A stretch of DNA of 44,645 nucleotides from an uncultured Alphaproteobacteria bacterium (GTDB lineage Bacteria; Pseudomonadota; Alphaproteobacteria; Rhodobacterales; Rhodobacteraceae). The first letter of the stretch is position 1. The number at the start of each line of letters is the position of its first letter. The notes under the pieces are model-generated. The model searched no databases. It was not told the DNA's origin and worked only from the letters and a program-made list of their open reading frames with translations. Shown one piece after another: positions 40,185 through 44,645 of the stretch. Position numbers and translations under genes: made by a program. Location of the stretch: the NCBI GenBank assembly GCA_902611475.1, contig CACLZW010000012.1, forward strand, positions 1-44,645, given 5' to 3'.

Positions 40185-41195
40185 ATGTCGGAGGATATTT
40201 TTATACGAAAATCAGGCTATGTAGGCCATATAACTTTAAATCGACCCGACGTGTTAAACTCACTAACCTATTCGATGATACTTTCTATTGAGAACGCGCT
40301 GATTGAATGGGAAACTGATGAAGGCATAGCCCTTGTAATTATCGACGCTAAAGGTGATAGAGCCTTTTGTGCTGGTGGTGACATCCAGATCCTATACGAA
40401 AATGGGTTTAATAAAAACTTTGCTTACGGTCAAAAGTTCTGGGCTGACGAGTATCGTCTAAATGAGAAAATCGCTAATTATAGGAAACCTTTTGTAGCTT
40501 TCATGCAAGGTTTCACGATGGGTGGAGGTGTCGGTGTTTCATGCCACGGTAGTCATAGAATTGTGGGGGAAACAAGCAAAATAGCTATGCCGGAATGTAG
40601 CATTGGTCTAGTTCCAGACGTTGGAGGCTCTTTTCTTCTTGCAAAACTACCTGGAAATATAGGTACCTTTTTGGGCGTAACTGGGAAAAGAATGAAAGCA
40701 AGTGATGCTATCTATTGTGGGTTCGCTGATTACTTTATACCAGAAACAAAGTGGGAGGACCTAAAAGAAAAACTTTTTGATACTGGAAATATTGATTGGA
40801 TAAAGAAATTTCAGGGAGGTACAGAGGCCTCAGAATTAGAAAACTCTTTTTCACAAATTTCAGAAGCTATGGTTGACGTCTCAACTAAGAATATAGAGTC
40901 CAGATTACAGCACCCATTTTTTGAAAAGGACTTGAGTGCATTAAGATTTAATTCACCAATTTCAGTAGCTTATACAATATCAATGCTAAAGATGGAAAAG
41001 GTTCGGAATAATATTTCAGACGCCCTAGATGCAGAATATAGTTTTACTGCTCGATCACAAGAATTTGGAGATTTTCAAGAGGGAATAAGAGCAGCTGTTA
41101 TCGATAAAGACCGAACTCCGCTATGGAAAAATAGAAATCTAAGTGAAGTTTCAGATGAAGACCTCAAACCGTTTTTTCAGACTATTCACCGTTAA
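40185..41195 (+). CDS. 3-hydroxyisobutyryl-CoA hydrolase (enoyl-CoA hydratase/isomerase family)
   Basis: A 336-aa crotonase-fold protein. Length and the blocks FCAGGDIQILYENG, GFTMGGGVGVSCHGSHRIVG and AMPECSIGLVPDVGGSFLLA fit 3-hydroxyisobutyryl-CoA hydrolase rather than simple enoyl-CoA hydratase (about 260 aa). It would free 3-hydroxyisobutyrate from its CoA ester, the substrate of MmsB. It starts three bases after the acyl-CoA dehydrogenase stop, consistent with one operon. A separate methacrylyl-CoA hydratase is not in this operon; the enzyme at 43117 could serve. Confidence 0.88.
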   Translation: MSEDIFIRKSGYVGHITLNRPDVLNSLTYSMILSIENALIEWETDEGIALVIIDAKGDRAFCAGGDIQILYENGFNKNFAYGQKFWADEYRLNEKIANYRKPFVAFMQGFTMGGGVGVSCHGSHRIVGETSKIAMPECSIGLVPDVGGSFLLAKLPGNIGTFLGVTGKRMKASDAIYCGFADYFIPETKWEDLKEKLFDTGNIDWIKKFQGGTEASELENSFSQISEAMVDVSTKNIESRLQHPFFEKDLSALRFNSPISVAYTISMLKMEKVRNNISDALDAEYSFTARSQEFGDFQEGIRAAVIDKDRTPLWKNRNLSEVSDEDLKPFFQTIHR

Positions 41196-41213
41196 ACTAA
41201 GGAGTACACTGAC

Positions 41214-42071
41214 ATGAAAATAGGATTTATTGGGCTTGGGAACATGGGTGCACCCATGGCAAGAAATTTAATTAAAGCTGGTCATGAGTTGTTAGGTTTT
41301 GACGTTGCTCCAACCAATGTCGGAGATATTACTCAAGACCCCATTACTGAAATAGCAAAGAAATGCAGTATTATTTTTTCTATGTTGCCTGATGGAAATG
41401 TGTTGAGAAATGTATATGAGGAACTCATACCCTTGTGTACCCCCAGAACAATACTTGTTGATTGTTCAACAGTGGATGTGGAAAGTGCTTTGCATGTATC
41501 AAAAGAGGCTGAAAAAAATTCAATCGCGGTAATAGATGCTCCAGTATCTGGCGGTGTTGTAGGTGCAGAGAATGGCACTCTGACATTTATGGTTGGAGGA
41601 GAAAAAGATGCTTATGACCAAATAGAACCATATTTTGCAATAATGGGTCAGAAATCTGTGCTATGCGGTGGGCCAGGAGCTGGTCAGTCGGCAAAGATTT
41701 GTAATAATATGATTTTGGGAATTTCAATGATTGGAGTGTGCGAAGCTTTTAATTTGGCCCAAAAACTAAATCTAAATTGGAATAGGTTATTTGATGTTGT
41801 ATCAACATCATCGGGGTCTTGCTGGTCTGTGAATACATATTGCCCAGCTCCTGCTGTAGGGCCAGAAAGTCCTGCGGACAGGGACTATAAACCTGGTTTT
41901 GCAGCTGATTTGATGTTAAAAGACTTAAAGCTTTCTCAAGAAGCTGCGGAATCAGTGTCAGCCCCTACCGAATTGGGTAAGCACGCAACTGAAATATATG
42001 AAACTTTCATTTCTGAGGGTGGCAAGGGTATGGATTTTTCTGCTATTTTACCCTATCTAGCAAAGAAATAG
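41214..42071 (+). CDS. mmsB: 3-hydroxyisobutyrate dehydrogenase MmsB
   Basis: A 285-aa beta-hydroxyacid dehydrogenase that oxidises 3-hydroxyisobutyrate to methylmalonate semialdehyde with NAD+. The dinucleotide motif GLGNMG is at 7-12, the substrate motif DAPVSGGVVGAENGTLTFMV follows, and the catalytic lysine is K161 in GQSAKICNNM. A GGAG ribosome-binding site precedes the ATG. Last gene of the valine operon, supplying the substrate of MmsA. Confidence 0.93.
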   Translation: MKIGFIGLGNMGAPMARNLIKAGHELLGFDVAPTNVGDITQDPITEIAKKCSIIFSMLPDGNVLRNVYEELIPLCTPRTILVDCSTVDVESALHVSKEAEKNSIAVIDAPVSGGVVGAENGTLTFMVGGEKDAYDQIEPYFAIMGQKSVLCGGPGAGQSAKICNNMILGISMIGVCEAFNLAQKLNLNWNRLFDVVSTSSGSCWSVNTYCPAPAVGPESPADRDYKPGFAADLMLKDLKLSQEAAESVSAPTELGKHATEIYETFISEGGKGMDFSAILPYLAKK

Positions 42072-42123
42072 TTTTATATTTGAACTTAAATGGCATAGCA
42101 TTAGAGAAAAATAGGAATATAAA

Positions 42124-43101
42124 ATGAAAACCCGGATAACAGAATTATTCAACATTCAACACCCAATAATTCAGGGTGGTATGCACTATGTGGGATTTGC
42201 CGAGCTAGCCTCAGCTGTTTCAAATGCTGGTGGCTTGGGCATAATAACTGGACTTACCCAGAAGACCCCAAACGATCTTGCAAAAGAGATAGCGAGATGC
42301 CACGAAATGACAGACAATCCGTTTGGAGTGAATTTAACATTTCTTCCAACGGTAGCGGCGCCTGACTATCCTGGATACATTGATGCAATTATCGATGGGG
42401 GAATTAAGATTGTAGAGACCGCAGGAAGAAATCCCCAACCTTATATGGAACAATTAAAAAAAGCCGATATAAAAGTTATTCACAAATGTACCTCTGTTAG
42501 ACACTCACTCAAAGCTGAAGCTATAGGATGTGATGCTGTGTCCGTAGATGGATTTGAATGCGGAGGGCATCCCGGTGAGGACGATATGCCAAATATGATT
42601 TTACTTCCCAGAGCAGCTGAGGAATTGAAAATTCCATTTGTCGCTTCAGGGGGAATGGCAGACGCGCGAAGCTTGGTTGCTTCGCTTGCGATGGGAGCGG
42701 ATGGAATGAATATGGGGACAAGATTTATGGCTACTAAGGAAGCTCCATGTCACGAAAGAGTCAAAGACGCAATAATTAATGCCACAGAATTAGATACGAG
42801 ACTTGTTATGCGTCCACTGAGAAATACAGAAAGAGTATTAAATAATTCTGCAGTAGAAAAATTATTAGAAAAAGAAAAAGAGCTAGGCTCTAATATTAAA
42901 TTTGAAGACATTATGGATGAAGTGGCAGGTGTATATCCTAAAGTAATGCTTGATGGAGAAATGGAAGCAGGGGCATGGTCATGCGGAATGGTAGTTGGTC
43001 TTATTAATGACATACCCAGCTGTAAAGAACTGATAGATGGAATAATGAGTGAAGCTGACAGCCTAATAACAAAAAGACTTGAAGGTATGCTTTCTGCATA
43101 A
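42124..43101 (+). CDS. Nitronate monooxygenase / 2-nitropropane dioxygenase-like flavoprotein
   Basis: A 325-aa FMN-binding TIM barrel of the nitronate monooxygenase family. Seen: IQGGMHYVGFAELASAVSNA at the N-terminus, the conserved His149 in GFECGGHPGEDD, FVASGGMADARSLVASLAMG and GTRFMATKEAPCHERVK. The family oxidises alkyl nitronates such as propionate 3-nitronate, but some members are reductases. The gene is 52 bases behind mmsB; propionate 3-nitronate mimics succinate, so a link to propionate metabolism is only inference. It converges with the enoyl-CoA hydratase gene, 15 bases between stops. Confidence 0.85.
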   Translation: MKTRITELFNIQHPIIQGGMHYVGFAELASAVSNAGGLGIITGLTQKTPNDLAKEIARCHEMTDNPFGVNLTFLPTVAAPDYPGYIDAIIDGGIKIVETAGRNPQPYMEQLKKADIKVIHKCTSVRHSLKAEAIGCDAVSVDGFECGGHPGEDDMPNMILLPRAAEELKIPFVASGGMADARSLVASLAMGADGMNMGTRFMATKEAPCHERVKDAIINATELDTRLVMRPLRNTERVLNNSAVEKLLEKEKELGSNIKFEDIMDEVAGVYPKVMLDGEMEAGAWSCGMVVGLINDIPSCKELIDGIMSEADSLITKRLEGMLSA

Positions 43102-43116
43102 GAACTTTTTATTTAT

Positions 43117-43878
43117 CTACTTAGAGTTTTTTTCTTTGATCGATTTCAGCTGGCGTTCTAAGTACTGAGACTCAAGTGTATGCTTAATACGTGAATTGAG
43201 ACTTTGGGTGTTCACACTATCCATTACCATGTCATTTATAGAGAGTTTCATGCCTCTTACAGCTTCAGGCGATAACTCTTTGCATAGCCTAATAAAATCG
43301 TGTGCTCTTTCAATGACATTCTCACCTTCATTTATTATCTCATCAAAAAAACCCACGTTTTTGAGTTCCTTTTCTGACAATTTTGTTGCTGTGAGTAATA
43401 ATCTTTTGGTAACACTTGCTCCGAAAATATTTAAAAATCGTTTTATTCCAGCTGGGTGATAATGTATTCCAATCTTTGCTGGAGGCACCATAATTTCAAT
43501 ATTTGATACAGCAATTCTAAAATCGCAGGCACAAGCTATTTCTACACCTCCACCATATGCACTCCCATTTAAAGCACACACTGTTGGGAAAGGAAAGCTT
43601 TGAATAGCATCACATAATTTTGACATATCGTTTGTTTGTAACTCTTGATCTCTTTTATTTTTTCCAATTATCGAAGTTATCTCTGTGAAATCAGCTCCTG
43701 AGCTAAAAACGTTACCCCTACCAGAAATTATTAGAGCATAAATATCTGATTTAGCCTCTTTATCAAGAATTTCTCTTATCAATCTCATATCTTCTGATTT
43801 TAGAGCATTCTTAGTTTTAGGAGAGTTTAAATACAAGAAACCGATATGCTCTTTTTTTATAAATTGTACAGATTTCAT
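43117..43878 (-). CDS. Enoyl-CoA hydratase/isomerase family protein
   Basis: A 253-aa crotonase-fold protein. Oxyanion-hole blocks are ISGRGNVFSSGADFTEI and ALNGSAYGGGVEIACACDFR; the C-terminal helix region is basic (LERQLKSIKEKNSK). Catalytic glutamates cannot be assigned with confidence: the usual second Glu region reads MVPPAKIGIHYHPAG, where the hydratase form has an acidic residue (E-x-x-x-G), so it may be an isomerase- or hydrolase-type member. It is the only gene on this strand here and faces the nitronate monooxygenase gene. Confidence 0.8.
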   Translation of the reverse strand: MKSVQFIKKEHIGFLYLNSPKTKNALKSEDMRLIREILDKEAKSDIYALIISGRGNVFSSGADFTEITSIIGKNKRDQELQTNDMSKLCDAIQSFPFPTVCALNGSAYGGGVEIACACDFRIAVSNIEIMVPPAKIGIHYHPAGIKRFLNIFGASVTKRLLLTATKLSEKELKNVGFFDEIINEGENVIERAHDFIRLCKELSPEAVRGMKLSINDMVMDSVNTQSLNSRIKHTLESQYLERQLKSIKEKNSK

Positions 43879-43967
43879 TTTTTCTCTTTCAATAGCTCCA
43901 TCAATTCAAAAATCATTTCTGCTTACATGCAAACCTTATATTAATTGGCAATTTTGGGTGAGTCTCA

Positions 43968-44645
43968 TTAGGAATGTAATTTATAAGAAAATTTTGACCA
44001 AAAACTTTTATTTTTATAAAAATGAGTTTGCCCATTTTCACTAAACAAGACTACATCACCTCCTAGGTATTGAACGTCCCTCGGATCATGGCTCACAAGT
44101 ATGATTGAAAGATTATTTTTTCTTGTTACGCGCAATAACAATGCAAGTATCTCATTCTTTAATTCAAAATCAAGCGCTGCGAATGGTTCGTCAAGAAGTA
44201 ATATGGGCTTTTTCCTTATTAAAGAACGCGCAATAGCTGCACGACTTCTTTGGCCTCCGGAAATGTCTTGAGGAAGTCTATTCCTCTCTTTGTATAACCC
44301 AACAAGATCTAAGATCTCATTCACTATACGAGAATTTTGCAAGTCCATTTTCGCCTTTGCTCCCAATCCTAAAAGTATATTTCTGGACACAGTAAGATGT
44401 GGAAAAAGATTATTTTCCTGAAAGATTAAATCAAAAGGCCTGTCCTTTGGTTCTATTTTTGAAATTGATTTATCGTCATAAACCAAATCTCCATTTGTGA
44501 TTGGTAAAAACCCAGCAAGCCCTAACAGAACGGAGCTCTTTCCGCTTCCAGAAGGGCCAAAAAGGCTAAGATGATTACCGATCTCGACACTAAAGTCACA
44601 TTGAACAGAAAATCCTCCGTTCTTAATCTGACATTTGCTTGCGCT
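43968..44645 (-). CDS. thiQ: Thiamine ABC transporter ATP-binding protein ThiQ (5' end outside window)
   Basis: The frame is open to the edge of the window, giving at least 225 residues of an ABC ATPase. Walker A GPSGSGKSS lies near the window end; the Q-loop block DLIFQENNLFPHLTVSRNIL is the form typical of ThiQ; the signature SGGQRSRAAIARSL, Walker B PILLLDEPFAALD and the switch histidine (ILVSHDPRD) follow. Length fits ThiQ (about 230 aa), so only a few residues are missing. Its partners (ThiP and ThiB) should lie just beyond the window if the operon is typical. Confidence 0.8.
   Translation of the reverse strand, partial: SASKCQIKNGGFSVQCDFSVEIGNHLSLFGPSGSGKSSVLLGLAGFLPITNGDLVYDDKSISKIEPKDRPFDLIFQENNLFPHLTVSRNILLGLGAKAKMDLQNSRIVNEILDLVGLYKERNRLPQDISGGQRSRAAIARSLIRKKPILLLDEPFAALDFELKNEILALLLRVTRKNNLSIILVSHDPRDVQYLGGDVVLFSENGQTHFYKNKSFWSKFSYKLHS

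Noticed and set aside
1-44645. Search for CRISPR arrays, tRNA or rRNA genes, insertion sequences, phage or plasmid genes
   Set aside because: No spaced repeats, cloverleaf-type sequences, transposase or integrase motifs were seen; genes are dense and of ordinary chromosomal type.

Overview
The window is AT-rich (about one third G+C by eye) and reads as a chromosomal segment of a free-living, probably marine, alphaproteobacterium. The histidine genes run hisB-hisH-hisA-hisF-hisE with a stand-alone IGP dehydratase HisB, which fits Alphaproteobacteria, as do the valine-degradation genes. I see no rRNA, tRNA, CRISPR array or insertion sequence. Genes are tightly packed and no gene-free stretch exceeds 300 bases.

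Bases 1-26.5 kb are a flagellar island. It starts with a 5'-cut fliS. Next comes a non-core block: a TPR-glycosyltransferase resembling the flagellin glycosyltransferase FlmG, an unknown protein, a ClC-type chloride transporter with CBS domains, and an acidic low-complexity protein. Then come a second fliS, a fliT-like gene and a fleQ-type sigma-54 activator. Divergent from fleQ is a long run: an activator lacking the DNA-binding helix-turn-helix (FleT-like), then fliE-F-G-H-I-J, fliK-L-M-N and fliO-P-Q-R-flhB, followed by four small or uncharacterised genes. A sugar O-methyltransferase gene and motB/motA (PomB/PomA-like, probably sodium-driven) close the island on the minus strand. The order resembles the gammaproteobacterial/Rhodobacter fla1 type more than Caulobacter. 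Good GG-N10-GC sigma-54 promoters precede the FleT-like gene, fliK, fliO, motA and the glycosyltransferase gene, and rpoN itself lies at 27.5 kb. Inverted repeats of the type GTCAA-N4-TTGAC, resembling the Pseudomonas FleQ box, lie in the fleQ/fleT intergenic region and upstream of the fliO promoter. fliH is interrupted by a one-base frameshift in an A7 run.

Bases 26.6-32.5 kb hold a secreted Lcl/DUF1566 protein, a small membrane protein, rpoN, and a minus-strand run (coiled-coil membrane protein, lytic transglycosylase, 73-aa protein, voltage-gated K+ channel, 56-aa protein). Bases 32.6-37.5 kb hold the his genes with an antisense DUF2147 gene between hisH and hisA, then a PsiE-like protein, a 34-aa membrane peptide, a glutathione peroxidase and a 27-aa lipoprotein. 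Bases 37.5-43.9 kb are a valine/branched-chain catabolism operon (mmsA, acyl-CoA dehydrogenase, 3-hydroxyisobutyryl-CoA hydrolase, mmsB) followed by a nitronate monooxygenase-like gene and a convergent enoyl-CoA hydratase. The window ends inside thiQ on the minus strand.

The best candidates for new biology are the HTH-less activator paired with FleQ and its boxes, the four-gene cassette after flhB, the flagellum-linked glycosyltransferase/methyltransferase pair, the ClC transporter without its gating glutamate, and the fliH poly(A) frameshift.
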